A DNA stretch of 64,000 nucleotides, from positions 62,001 to 126,000 of the forward strand of contig NZ_JAOANW010000006.1 in the NCBI RefSeq assembly GCF_026162365.1, written 5' to 3'. The notes beneath the pieces are model-generated. The model ran no database searches. It was not told the origin of the DNA and saw nothing but the letters and a program-made list of their open reading frames with translations. The position numbers and the translations under genes are program-made. Below are positions 18,387 to 27,355 of this stretch, in pieces (positions within the stretch are counted from its first letter, which is position 1; every line of letters starts with the position of its first letter). Source of the stretch: Nitratireductor luteus (GTDB lineage: Bacteria; Pseudomonadota; Alphaproteobacteria; Rhizobiales; Rhizobiaceae).

Positions 18387-18583
18387 TCGGCGCTGCCGGC
18401 AGCCCACCCGCCTTGCGGCCAGCAGCACGGGAAAACACGGGGAACGATAAACACGCCTAGCTGTCTGCTTCGGGTGCGGACGGCACGTTCTTTGCCGCAT
18501 TAGCGATCGAGGAAGCCCGGTCGAGCGGCGCGACGAACGGAGGCAGAAGCCGCACGAAGCGGCATACCCATGGAGGCACAGAC

Positions 18584-20263
18584 ATGACCCATCAAGTGAG
18601 AGTGGGCCCGCTCGGGCCTTTTCCCCACGTGAGCATACCGGTTTTTTCAGTCTCGGCTCTTCTGATAGTAGGGTTCATCATCTTCGGTGCCGTCTTTACC
18701 GAAACGGCGGCGTCGCTCTTCACGGGGGCGCAGACGGCTATCGCCGACTACTTCGGCTGGTTTCTCATCCTCGTCACCAATCTGGCGGTTCTGATGAGCC
18801 TTTACCTGGCTTTCGGACCTTACGGAAGAGTTCGCCTCGGCGCGCAGACGGAAGCGCCGGAATACGGGCTCTTCTCGTGGACGGCGATGCTGTTCAGCGC
18901 CGGTATCGGCATTGGCCTACTCTACTGGGCAGTCGCCGAGCCGCTGTTCCACTTCTTTTCGCCGCCGATGGCGGAGCCCGAAAGCGTGCAGGCGGCCGAG
19001 CAGGCGATGGTTCTGTCGTTCCTGCACTGGGGTATTCACGGTTGGGCGCTCTACTGCATCGTCGGCCTGTCCCTCGCCTATTTTCATTACCGCAAGGGCC
19101 TGCCGCTCTCGATACGCTCCGCGCTTTACCCAATGATCGGCGAGCGCATCTACGGGCCATGGGGACACGCGGTCGACATTCTGGCTGTCTTCGGCACCAT
19201 GTTCGGGATCGTCACCACGCTGGGGCTGGGCGTAATGCAGATCGGCGCCGGGCTCAACAGCCTGTTCGGCATACCGGACAACCTCTTTGTCCAGATTGTG
19301 CTGATCGCCATCATCACCGCTTTCGCGACCGTCTCGGTCATGCTCGGCCTCGACAGCGGCATCAAACGTATAAGCAACTTCAACATCCAACTCAGTTTCG
19401 TGCTGCTTGCGTTCATCCTGATCACCGGGCCGACGCTCTATATCCTCGACAGCTTCATCGAAAATGTCGGTAACTACATCGGCAATCTGGTCCAGTTCAG
19501 CTTCTGGAGCGAGGCCTATTCCGGTACCAACTGGCAGGTGAACTGGACGATCTTCTACTGGGCCTGGTGGATATCGTGGGCGCCGTTCGTGGGCATCTTC
19601 ATCGCCCGCATTTCCCGCGGGCGCACCGTGCGCGAATTCACGCTCGGCGTCCTGTTCATTCCCGTCTTCATCCTGTTCTTCTGGTTCACCGCCTTCGGCG
19701 GCGTGGCCATCCACATGGAACTTGCCGGCGATCCGGGTCTGATCGAGGCAACGCGCCAGGGGTACGGCAACGCCATCTTCAAGCTGCTCGAATACTTTCC
19801 GCTGACGCGTCTGGTGACGGCGGTCGTCATCGTGATGATCGTGGTATGGTTCGTGACGTCCTCGGACAGCGGCAGCTTCGTCATCGACATGCTGACGGCT
19901 GGCGGCCATATCGACCCGCCGAAGGTGCAGCGCCTGTTCTGGGCGACCACGGAAGGGGTGATCGCTGCCATACTGCTGGCGGCAGGCGGCCTGGCGGCCT
20001 TGCAGGCGGCGGCTGTCGTGGCAGGATTCCCCTTTGCCTTCGTTATCCTGGTGATGATGTACGGCCTTCTGCGGGCGCTTGGCCGCGACCATCTCGTTCT
20101 CTATCGATACAAGCAGTGGTTCCAGACGGAGCACGAGGCCGAACATAATCTTCCCAGCGCCTATGTTGGCGAGATGGCGCTTTCCGGCCCGCCGCCCGTT
20201 ACCAAGGAGCGGGAAGGGGAGGCCAGTCAGCGCGACGATGCTCCACGGTTCGCCGGTGGATGA
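18584..20263 (+). CDS. betT: BCCT family choline/betaine transporter
   Basis: A 559-residue carrier with about 12 membrane helices. The family signature is NWTIFYWAWWISWAPFVGIF followed by IARISRGRTVREF. The tryptophan-rich substrate region and the SAGIGIGLLYWAVAEPL stretch (glycine-rich TM3) are present. The C-terminal tail is short (about 60 residues), unlike the long osmosensing tail of E. coli BetT. It probably imports choline, choline-O-sulfate or betaine. It lies 197 bp after betC with its own ribosome site (GGAGGCACAGAC). The exact substrate cannot be told from sequence. Confidence 0.86.
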   Translation: MTHQVRVGPLGPFPHVSIPVFSVSALLIVGFIIFGAVFTETAASLFTGAQTAIADYFGWFLILVTNLAVLMSLYLAFGPYGRVRLGAQTEAPEYGLFSWTAMLFSAGIGIGLLYWAVAEPLFHFFSPPMAEPESVQAAEQAMVLSFLHWGIHGWALYCIVGLSLAYFHYRKGLPLSIRSALYPMIGERIYGPWGHAVDILAVFGTMFGIVTTLGLGVMQIGAGLNSLFGIPDNLFVQIVLIAIITAFATVSVMLGLDSGIKRISNFNIQLSFVLLAFILITGPTLYILDSFIENVGNYIGNLVQFSFWSEAYSGTNWQVNWTIFYWAWWISWAPFVGIFIARISRGRTVREFTLGVLFIPVFILFFWFTAFGGVAIHMELAGDPGLIEATRQGYGNAIFKLLEYFPLTRLVTAVVIVMIVVWFVTSSDSGSFVIDMLTAGGHIDPPKVQRLFWATTEGVIAAILLAAGGLAALQAAAVVAGFPFAFVILVMMYGLLRALGRDHLVLYRYKQWFQTEHEAEHNLPSAYVGEMALSGPPPVTKEREGEASQRDDAPRFAGG

Positions 20264-20325
20264 TCATAGCCTCCAGCATGTGGAGCATGTGCTGTGCACA
20301 GCCCGGTTCCATGGAGTAGTTGCTA

Positions 20326-21231
20326 TCACCTGCGATCCTGAGCTTCATGGTCATGCGCAAACGCCTGGAAACGATCGAGACCGACGATTTTGCAATATTC
20401 GGCATAGCTCATCTGTCCGGTGAGACCGTCGGGCGATCCCGCCGAGGATAAATGTGCCAGCGCCCGTTCGATGGCGCTGCATGCGGCAAAAAGTGTGGTC
20501 ACCGCATAGAGCACGATCGAAAATCCCATTTCGGCCAATTCGGCGCGGGTCAGCGTGGAGGCATCGGTTCCGTCCACCTGGGAGATAACCTTGGGTCCCT
20601 CCAGTCCCCGCGCAATCCCCTCGGCCTCGGCGCGGGTCTTTACGCCGTCGACAAAGACGAGGTCGGCACCCAGGTCACGATAGCTTCGCGCCCGGTCAAG
20701 CGCCGCTTCAAGACCTTCGGCTTGAAGTGCGTCGGTGCGTCCGATGATGACCAGATCGGCGTTTGCTTCCGTACGGGCCGCAACTGCCGCGGCGATACGC
20801 AATTCCGCCTCGCGCCTTGGAACGATGCGGACTCCGGCCAGTTGCCCACACCGTTTGGGGCTTTCCTGGTCTTCCAAATGCAGGGCGGCCACGCCGGCCT
20901 GCAGGTATTCTTCAACCGTCCGACGCACATTGAGCGGTCCGCCGTAGCCGGTATCCGCATCCGCTATCAAGGGAATCCGGACCGCACGAACCATGGCGCG
21001 GGCGTGAGCGGCCATCTCGGTTTGCGTCATGAGCCCGAGGTCCGGCTGTCCCAGGCGCATGGCCGTCGCCCCCAGGCCCGTCATATAGACTGCGGTGAAC
21101 CCGGCATTCTCCACCAATCGCGCGGTCAGACAATCCGGCGCGCCGGGTGCGGCCACCAATTCCCCTCGCGACAACTGTTCCCTCAGGCGGGCCGCTCCGG
21201 ACATGAGCGGTGTCGGTGCTTTGGCGATCAT
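20326..21231 (-). CDS. isocitrate lyase/PEP mutase superfamily enzyme
   Basis: A 301-residue TIM-barrel enzyme of the oxaloacetate decarboxylase / methylisocitrate-lyase-like group. The metal site is DADTGYGG (D91, D93) and the catalytic loop is KRCG (126-129) with the cysteine typical of C-C lyases. Family LHLEDQESPKRCGQ is intact. It probably cleaves or decarboxylates a 2-oxo or 2-hydroxy dicarboxylate. It is last in an operon with a 2-hydroxyacid dehydrogenase, a TctCBA uptake system and a GntR regulator. The start overlaps the gntR stop by 4 bp. Phosphonate chemistry is less likely because no phosphonate genes are near. Confidence 0.82.
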   Translation of the reverse strand: MIAKAPTPLMSGAARLREQLSRGELVAAPGAPDCLTARLVENAGFTAVYMTGLGATAMRLGQPDLGLMTQTEMAAHARAMVRAVRIPLIADADTGYGGPLNVRRTVEEYLQAGVAALHLEDQESPKRCGQLAGVRIVPRREAELRIAAAVAARTEANADLVIIGRTDALQAEGLEAALDRARSYRDLGADLVFVDGVKTRAEAEGIARGLEGPKVISQVDGTDASTLTRAELAEMGFSIVLYAVTTLFAACSAIERALAHLSSAGSPDGLTGQMSYAEYCKIVGLDRFQAFAHDHEAQDRR

Positions 21232-21935
21232 GTAGCTAACCTCTTGGAAGAATCTCGCACCGGTCCCAGATGCCCCTCCGCCAGCGCCTTCTGGTAGACA
21301 TCTGCCGTCCGTTGCACATGCACCGCGAGCGCCGCATCGTAAGCGGCGAAGTCTTCCCTCGTGAGCATGTCCAACATCTTTCGGTGTTCGGCCATCGACT
21401 CCGCACGCCGCGCTTTGTAGGGCGCCGTGATGTTGGCGCGCAGAGCGGCAATGCGGCCTGCTGCCAGAGCGTAGGAATCGCGCAGATAGGAATTGCCGCA
21501 GTGATCGAAAGCCGCCTGATGGAATGCGCTGTCGAGTTGGCCATACTCCACGACCTTACCCTGCGACAGCGCAATCTCCATCTGCTCGACGAGGGTGTTA
21601 AGAGTATCGAGGAACCCCGTTCGATCCGCCCGCATGGCCGCCCGCGTTCCCTGCGCCTCCAGCATTTGCCGGTACTCGCAGATCGCACCGAGATCCTCCA
21701 GCGAAGTCTCGAATACGAACGACCCCCGCTTGGGTCGCACGACGACCAGCCCTTCGCGCGACAGGATCGCCATCGCATCCCGGATCGGCGTGCGGGAGAT
21801 TCCCATCTGTGCGACGAGACGATCCTCGGAAATGTTTTCGCCGAGCTTGAATGCACCGGTCACGATCGCGTTCCGAATCTGATCGGCCGCGATCTCCGCA
21901 AGTGAACGCGGCGGTTTGATCCTGCGAACATTCAT
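21228..21935 (-). CDS. GntR family regulator (FCD/FadR subfamily)
   Basis: A 235-residue regulator. The N-terminal winged HTH contains LGENISEDRLVAQMGISRTP and IRDAMAILSREGLVVVRPKR. The C-terminal FCD domain has the metal-site pattern: D in LDSAFHQAAF, H in the same stretch, and H in AEHRKMLDML and VHVQRTA. It senses a small acid, probably the operon's substrate. Start chosen at MNVRRIKPPRSLAE (21935), overlapping the tctA stop by 4 bp; a longer open frame upstream is the tctA shadow. It sits inside the operon it probably represses. Confidence 0.87.
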   Translation of the reverse strand: MNVRRIKPPRSLAEIAADQIRNAIVTGAFKLGENISEDRLVAQMGISRTPIRDAMAILSREGLVVVRPKRGSFVFETSLEDLGAICEYRQMLEAQGTRAAMRADRTGFLDTLNTLVEQMEIALSQGKVVEYGQLDSAFHQAAFDHCGNSYLRDSYALAAGRIAALRANITAPYKARRAESMAEHRKMLDMLTREDFAAYDAALAVHVQRTADVYQKALAEGHLGPVRDSSKRLAT

Positions 21936-23446
21936 GTGTGCAATTCCTCGGATCGTTTCCGTCCTTGCCTCCACCATAGCCAGAGCGGCACTGTCCAGAC
22001 TATCGCGACCACAAGTGCGAGCCCGGCTGCGATGGGGCGTTCGACAAAGCCGACGAACGAACCGTCTGACTTGATCAAAGAGGTTACCAGATTCTGTTCG
22101 ACGAGGAGCCCCATGACGATCCCAAGGATCGTCGGAGCAACAGGAAAGCCGTTCTCTTCCATCAGATAGGCCAGAACGCCAAGAACCACCATGATGACGA
22201 TCCCCGAAGCACTGGCGTCGATCGAATAGGAACCGACGATGCAGAAACAGAGAATCAGTGGTGCAAGCACGAGTTTGGGGACCCGAAGGACTTGCGCCGC
22301 CAGGGCAACGGCCAACAGTCCCAGCGGCACGATAAGCAAGTTCGCCAACAGGAACACGAGGAAAATCGCCGTGATCTTGTCGCCGCTCGTCAGAAAGACC
22401 ATCGGTCCTGGATTGAGACCCTTGATGTAGAGCACGCCGATGACGATGGCCGTGATGCTGTCGCCTGGGATGCCGAAGACTAGGGCCGGCACATAGGCGC
22501 CGGAAAGCGCCGAATTGTTTGCCGCGCATGCATCGACCAGCCCTTCCTCGCTACCTTTGCCATAGGTCTTCGGAAACTTCGAGAATTTCTTGGAGACCGC
22601 ATAGGAGATCCACGCTGCGATGTCCGATCCGGCACCGGGCAGGATGCCGATGGTCGTGCCGATCGTCGAACTTCGCGCGAGGTTCCATTTGTGCCGCCAC
22701 AGGACTCCGCCAAGCCCTCGGAACAGCACCAACGGGTTGCCGATCGGAGCGACGGATGGCACGGTGTCGCGATGGACGAAAGTGCGTATCAGCTCGGGAA
22801 TGGCGAACATGCCGATGAGCGCGGGCACGAACGCCACGCCATCCAGAAGCGAGGGAAGTCCGAAGGTGAAGCGTGGCAGGCCCGACGTCGTGTCCATGCC
22901 GACGCTCGCGATCATGAGGCCGAGACCGAGCGAGATCAGGCTCTTCAGAATCGATGCCGAACCGAGCATCACTGCCGCGGAAAGGCCGAGAAGCGCCAGC
23001 CAGAAATATTCGAACGACGTGAAGTTCAGTGACACCAGCGCCAGTTGCGGCGCGGCGAACATCAGGACAAGCGAACCGAAAACGCCGCCGATGGCCGAGG
23101 CCGCGACAGAAATGCCGAGAGCGCGGCCGACCTTGCCCATGCGCGTCAGGGCGCTGAGATCGTCGACATAGGCTGCCGATGCCGCCGTCCCCGGGATGCG
23201 GATCAGGGCGGCCGGAATGTCGGAAGCGAAGATTGCCATCGCCGCTGTGGCAACAATGGCGGCGATGGCTGGCACGGGGTCCATGAAAAATGTGAGAGGG
23301 ACCAGCAAGGCCGTCGCCATGGTTGCCGAAAGCCCAGGCACCGCCCCGACAAACAGGCCGAAGAGCGCACACGACAACATGACGACGAACATGTCCCAAG
23401 TCAGAACGAGCTCCAACGCCGCGTCGAGATGCTGAAGGACCATCAC
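21932..23446 (-). CDS. tctA: tripartite tricarboxylate transporter, large permease TctA
   Basis: A 504-residue membrane protein with about 12 helices. TctA family stretches include GLFVGAVPGLSATMATALLV, GVIGGVFG-like glycine repeats, and the second inverted copy TIGILPGAGSDIAAWISYAV. The last two define the conserved G-x-x-P-G-x-G/S loops of the family. It transports a carboxylate with TctB and TctC. The gene overlaps tctB by 4 bp and gntR by 4 bp. Confidence 0.92.
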   Translation of the reverse strand: MMVLQHLDAALELVLTWDMFVVMLSCALFGLFVGAVPGLSATMATALLVPLTFFMDPVPAIAAIVATAAMAIFASDIPAALIRIPGTAASAAYVDDLSALTRMGKVGRALGISVAASAIGGVFGSLVLMFAAPQLALVSLNFTSFEYFWLALLGLSAAVMLGSASILKSLISLGLGLMIASVGMDTTSGLPRFTFGLPSLLDGVAFVPALIGMFAIPELIRTFVHRDTVPSVAPIGNPLVLFRGLGGVLWRHKWNLARSSTIGTTIGILPGAGSDIAAWISYAVSKKFSKFPKTYGKGSEEGLVDACAANNSALSGAYVPALVFGIPGDSITAIVIGVLYIKGLNPGPMVFLTSGDKITAIFLVFLLANLLIVPLGLLAVALAAQVLRVPKLVLAPLILCFCIVGSYSIDASASGIVIMVVLGVLAYLMEENGFPVAPTILGIVMGLLVEQNLVTSLIKSDGSFVGFVERPIAAGLALVVAIVWTVPLWLWWRQGRKRSEELHT

Positions 23447-23919
23447 AGAATTCCCTTCAGAAGTCCGGCCGGCAGGGGCACGTAGAGAAGGCGAGTCATC
23501 AACAGATATACCGCCAGCACGAAAACCGCCGACACCCCGATCCAGATCGGATGCCGGTATCCCGAAAGGACGAACAGCGCAGTAACCAGCACGAAGCCAC
23601 CGAGCGGAAAGCCAACGCTCTCGAACACCAAAGCAAGCAGTACGGCCCCGACAGTTGCCAGCAGAGCTGCGGCGAGCCGATCAGCATGCCGCCAGCCGGG
23701 ATCAATATCGAGTAACGTCGTGCCCCGCGTGCGCAGCCCCGAAATCGTCAGAAGCGCTCCTCCGGCGATAAACAAGGCGCCCAGCACGCTGGGAAAAGTT
23801 CCCGGTCCGATGCTCTGACCGGGCATTTGCGGATACCCCAGGGCGGTCACCACCACCCAGAATCCGAAGGCAAGCAGAATTGCCCCAATCAGGCTGTCGT
23901 GAAACTTCATCGCGTCCAA
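23443..23919 (-). CDS. tctB: tripartite tricarboxylate transporter, small permease TctB
   Basis: A 158-residue protein with four predicted membrane segments, the usual size and topology of TctB. The N-terminal GAILLAFGFWVVVTALGYPQ and MPGQSIGPGTFPSVLGALF, and the C-terminal YLLMTRLLYVPLPAG, match the family. It overlaps tctA by 4 bp and follows tctC across a hairpin. It forms the membrane part of the carrier with TctA. Confidence 0.88.
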   Translation of the reverse strand: MDAMKFHDSLIGAILLAFGFWVVVTALGYPQMPGQSIGPGTFPSVLGALFIAGGALLTISGLRTRGTTLLDIDPGWRHADRLAAALLATVGAVLLALVFESVGFPLGGFVLVTALFVLSGYRHPIWIGVSAVFVLAVYLLMTRLLYVPLPAGLLKGIL

Positions 23920-23940
23920 GCCTCCCTGGAAGCCGACATC

Positions 23941-23964
23941 AGGGGAGGGCAGTTGCCCCCCCCT
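23941..23964 (-). other. intercistronic hairpin between tctC and tctB
   Basis: AGGGGAGGGCA (23941-23951) and TGCCCCCCCCT (23954-23964) pair along 11 positions, with one position that becomes a G-U pair in the minus-strand RNA. It lies 8 bp after the tctC stop and 21 bp before the tctB start. No T-run follows in the transcribed direction, so partial decay protection of tctC mRNA is more likely than termination. Confidence 0.6.
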
Positions 23965-23972
23965 TGCGAATC

Positions 23973-24953
23973 CTATTGCTTCGCCAGACCAACGGCCTTG
24001 AGGCTTTGCGCGAGCGCCTTATCCGAACTTCCCATGAAAGCCTCGAATTCACCCGATGGAGTCCATTGGGTGGCGTAGCCACGATCCTTCATGAAAGTCA
24101 TGTACTCTGGATCGTGGACAACCTTGCCGACGGCTTCCACCAACTTGGCAGCGATGTCGTCGGGAACGCCGGCGGGAGCAACTACGCCACGCCAGGATCC
24201 GAGCGCGAAATCATGGCCGGTCGCCTCGGTGAATGTTGGCAGGTCCGGTGCCGAGTCGAGGCGCTCATTCGCAAATACAGCGAGCGGCTTGATCAGCCCG
24301 GCCGACATCAGCGCTGCTGCTTCCGGTAGCGACGCGGTTGCGATCTTGACGCCGCCGGCGGCCAGGTCCTGCAGGCCCGGAGCCGCGCCCTCCGAGGGAA
24401 CCCAAGCGACCCGTTCGACGGGTAGGCCTGCTGCCAGAAGCATTCCGGCCAGAGCCAGATGGTTCACCCCGCCTTGCGCCGAACCCGACGCCTTGAACTC
24501 GCGATCGGGGGCCGACTCCAGCGCCGCCAATAGGCCCTGGATGTCGTCAAAACCGGAGTCCGTGCGGACGAAGATCGCTGCGGGGTCCGAGTTGTAGAGG
24601 CCGATCGGCGTATAGGCTTTGTAGGTGAGATCGGTCAGGCCCAAAGTGTGCATAGAGCCGATTTCCAACGTCGCGATGCCGATCGTCTGCCCGTCCGGTG
24701 CCGCTTCGGCAATAGCGGAATGGCCGATCACACCGGACCCGCCCGTGCGGTTCACGACCGGCACCGGCACACCCAGCTCCTTTTCCAGCAGCGTGCCGAT
24801 CATGCGCGCGGTCGCGTCGGTGCCGCCTCCTGCGCTCCAGGGCACGATCAGGGTGACCGGCCCACTTGGCCAATCCTGCGCTGCAGCCGGAAGGCTCGCG
24901 CCGAGCACCACTGCGGCTACAAGAGATAAAATGCTACGTCTGTTCGAGTTCAT
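23973..24953 (-). CDS. tctC: tripartite tricarboxylate transporter, binding protein TctC (Bug family)
   Basis: A 326-residue periplasmic binding protein. The signal peptide ends near PAAA-QDW. Bug-family hallmarks are WPSGPVTLIVPWSAGGGTDA, VPVVNRTGGSGVIGHSAIA, and FKASGSAQGGVNHLA, which form the carboxylate-binding loops. It delivers an organic acid to TctAB. It follows the FAD-linked dehydrogenase by 50 bp and precedes tctB by 53 bp. The ligand of Bug proteins cannot be read from sequence; the neighbours suggest a hydroxy-acid. Confidence 0.9.
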   Translation of the reverse strand: MNSNRRSILSLVAAVVLGASLPAAAQDWPSGPVTLIVPWSAGGGTDATARMIGTLLEKELGVPVPVVNRTGGSGVIGHSAIAEAAPDGQTIGIATLEIGSMHTLGLTDLTYKAYTPIGLYNSDPAAIFVRTDSGFDDIQGLLAALESAPDREFKASGSAQGGVNHLALAGMLLAAGLPVERVAWVPSEGAAPGLQDLAAGGVKIATASLPEAAALMSAGLIKPLAVFANERLDSAPDLPTFTEATGHDFALGSWRGVVAPAGVPDDIAAKLVEAVGKVVHDPEYMTFMKDRGYATQWTPSGEFEAFMGSSDKALAQSLKAVGLAKQ

Positions 24954-25003
24954 GCTTTTCTCCTCCCAGGGTTTGGCCCTCCACGACGTATGTCGCGACA
25001 GGG

Positions 25004-26410
25004 TCAGTCAAAGATCTTCGTCGGATTGAGTATTCCGTTCGGATCGACGCAGCGCTTGATCCGCCGCATAAGGTCGATCTGGGCTTCGTCCCTTGTGAAC
25101 TTCAGATACGGCTTCTTCAGCAAACCGATTCCGTGCTCGGCCGAAACCGTGCCGCCGAGATCCCGGACGATCCCGTAGACGATCTCGCTGACCGCTGGCA
25201 GCGGCTGCGAGGCCGCGCCAGGCACCCACGCAACGATGTGAATGTTGCCGTCGCCGACATGACCATAGTGTACAGAATGACAGCCGAGCTGTTCCAGCAG
25301 CAGGGGCTTGGAACGATTTACGAATTCTTCGATCCGCCGGATCGGCAGGCCGATATCGAACGAGATATGAGGCCCGATCACATCAGGATTGGCGAATTCG
25401 GCCGCGGCGTCGCGCGTGCCCCAGAAATCGGCAATGTCGGTCAGGCTTCGGGCGACGGCACCGTCCTCGATAGCACCGTCGTCGAACAGTCGCTCCAGCC
25501 AGGCGTCGAATCGCACGACGTCAATCTCGTCATCGAGCGCCTGCATCTCGACGAGCACCACATGGGTCCCGTCGCCCATCGACACCGGCGCCTTGCCGCC
25601 CGGAACCCGCTCGGTCGCCTGATGCCAATAGTCCGCCCACATCACCTCGAAAGCCGAAAGGAACGGTCCGAGGCTCCTACGCGCGGTGCCAAGCAATTCA
25701 AGCACCTTGTCATAACCGGTAACCACGCAAAGCGCGGCCGCCACGCATCCCGGTTTCGGATGCAGGCGCAGCACGGCGCGTGTGATGACGCCGAGTGTGC
25801 CCTCGGCCCCGAGGAAAAGCTGCTTCAGATCATAGCCGGCATTGTTCTTCAGCATCCTGTTTAGCATCGGCAAGACGGTGCCGTCAGGCAGCACGACCTC
25901 GAGGCCGAGCACCAACTCACGCGCCATGCCGTAGCGGATGACGCGATTGCCACCCGCATTGGTCGAGAGATTGCCGCCGATCGCACAGGAACCGCGCGCG
26001 CCGAGATCGAGAGCGAAGAAGAGTCCTGCCTCCTCAGCCGCCTGCTGGACAGTCTCGAGCGGAGTGCCCGCCCTCACGGTCATCGTCATGCCGTCGGCAT
26101 CGATCTGGTCGATGCCGGTCATACGCTCCATTGACAGGCCAACACCACCATCGAGCGGCCGCGCCCCGCCACAAAGACCGGTCAATCCTCCCTGTGGCGT
26201 AACGGCGATCCCGGCCTTATGGCAGGTTCGGAGGATCGTGGAGACCTCCTCGGTGGTGGAGGGCCGAAATACTGCCAAAGGTGTGCTTGCGGGAAGGAAA
26301 CTCCAATCGATCCGGTTGCGGTCCGGGACATCGGTGCCAACAAGTGCAGCGCTTGCACCGACTTCCAGTGCAAGTTGCTTGATCACTTCACCCGGCGCAT
26401 ATGCCGCCAT
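25004..26410 (-). CDS. FAD-linked oxidoreductase (D-2-hydroxyacid dehydrogenase, GlcD/D-LDH type)
   Basis: A 468-residue flavoprotein. The PCMH-type FAD domain includes TPQGGLTGLCGGARPLDGGV, GLFFALDLGARGSCAIGGN, and GNLSTNAGGNRVIRYGMARE. The C-terminal part has HYGHVGDGNIHIV and SAEHGIGLLKKPYL, conserved in D-lactate and glycolate dehydrogenases. It should oxidise a D-2-hydroxyacid to a 2-oxoacid, passing electrons to the quinone pool or cytochrome. The start was set at MAAYAPGEV because GGGAGGGGTGTG precedes it; the longer form begins inside the upstream palindrome. It is first in the operon. Confidence 0.88.
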   Translation of the reverse strand: MAAYAPGEVIKQLALEVGASAALVGTDVPDRNRIDWSFLPASTPLAVFRPSTTEEVSTILRTCHKAGIAVTPQGGLTGLCGGARPLDGGVGLSMERMTGIDQIDADGMTMTVRAGTPLETVQQAAEEAGLFFALDLGARGSCAIGGNLSTNAGGNRVIRYGMARELVLGLEVVLPDGTVLPMLNRMLKNNAGYDLKQLFLGAEGTLGVITRAVLRLHPKPGCVAAALCVVTGYDKVLELLGTARRSLGPFLSAFEVMWADYWHQATERVPGGKAPVSMGDGTHVVLVEMQALDDEIDVVRFDAWLERLFDDGAIEDGAVARSLTDIADFWGTRDAAAEFANPDVIGPHISFDIGLPIRRIEEFVNRSKPLLLEQLGCHSVHYGHVGDGNIHIVAWVPGAASQPLPAVSEIVYGIVRDLGGTVSAEHGIGLLKKPYLKFTRDEAQIDLMRRIKRCVDPNGILNPTKIFD

Positions 26411-26427
26411 CACACCCCTCCCACGGC

Positions 26428-26448
26428 TGTTATGTGTTACATATAACA
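26428..26448. promoter_or_regulatory. 21-bp palindrome, probable GntR operator
   Basis: The sequence is TGTTATGTGTTACATATAAC followed by A. It reads the same on both strands apart from the centre base and one mismatched pair (consensus TGTTATRTGTWACAYATAAC + A). It lies 18 bp upstream of the dehydrogenase start, where a repressor would cover the promoter. The GT..AC core resembles sites of FadR/FCD GntR proteins, so the GntR protein at 21228-21935 is the likely binder. Confidence 0.7.
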
Positions 26449-27355
26449 ATCATCGCCGTTGGGCAACTGTACCGGGTGCGCAAATCTCCCTCCTTTGCCG
26501 CTCGCGTTCCAGAGCGTCCGCACGGCGCCGGAAGGCCAGATCACTGCAGAGCGGCAACATCCGTCGGCTGTATGACTATTCCTGCTGTCACTGGGCTTTC
26601 GGCGAACCTGGCATTCGGGAGTTTGGGGGGGGGGCGGCATGATCTTGCTCTGGGCCGGCTTTTTCATCCCCTCCAGCTACGCCTTGGAAGTCGAATATGC
26701 TCTTGGAAAACCGAACGCCAACCTCCTTCCTTCGTAGAAAAGACCAGGAAGATGGGCTGAGGCATCTGTCGTATCTCCAACTTGCCTGTCTGCCAGATTT
26801 ATGGGTAAGTAGCGTAATATGTATTATGGAACTCACGGCAAAGCGAAAATCCGCGGCCGGCATTTCGGTCGCACAGCTTTCGGCGCCCAACGTCCACGCC
26901 AACCGTTTGATCCATCCTGACACGGATGCGGCAGGTTGTCGGCTCGATTGGCGCGACAATGCGATCTTGGCGGGCGGCGGGAGAAAAGTAACCGGCCGAC
27001 CTGAGCCCCTTCAGTCGGATCCGTCTCAACATCTTCACTCTGAGAGACGGCCGCGTTTATGGCAAAGAGGTGTGCCGGCTCATTGCGCGGCATCTAAACC
27101 GAATTTATGTACGCTGCGATAACTTTTAGTACGCGGTGCTAACGCCCTACGCGGTCTCATTGGCTAAGATTTGGATGAGATTGGATTTGGCAGGGGCGCT
27201 TGCGTCACATGGTAATTGCTCTCAAATACTATTTGCTGAGAAAGCACTACCAGTGTCGGTGGAGTATACGCCATCAGAATCATCAAAGGCGTAGAGACAC
27301 AAGATAGTTCGCGCGACTCCCCCAAGAATCCTTATTAGGAGAGGTGGGCTTCGGC
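26449..27355. other. gene-poor region with possible gene remnants
   Basis: No intact gene can be supported in this 900-bp stretch. It holds a run of ten G residues (26625-26634). A 32-codon ORF follows directly (26639-26737) whose start MILLWAGFFIPSSYALEVEY resembles a signal peptide. A stop-to-stop frame at about 26992-27126 reads like protein (FSRIRLNIFTLRDGRVYGKE, then VCRLIARHLNRIYVRCDNF) but has no start codon. These look like decayed fragments. The palindrome TAATATGTATTA lies near 26814-26825. Confidence 0.35.

Noticed and set aside
18917-20146. 409-codon open frame antisense to the BCCT transporter
   Set aside because: Same type of shadow; no ribosome site and low-complexity charged product, while the plus strand encodes a clear BCCT protein.
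22551-23399. 282-codon frame inside tctA on the same strand
   Set aside because: Out-of-frame shadow of tctA; Arg/His-rich without motifs.
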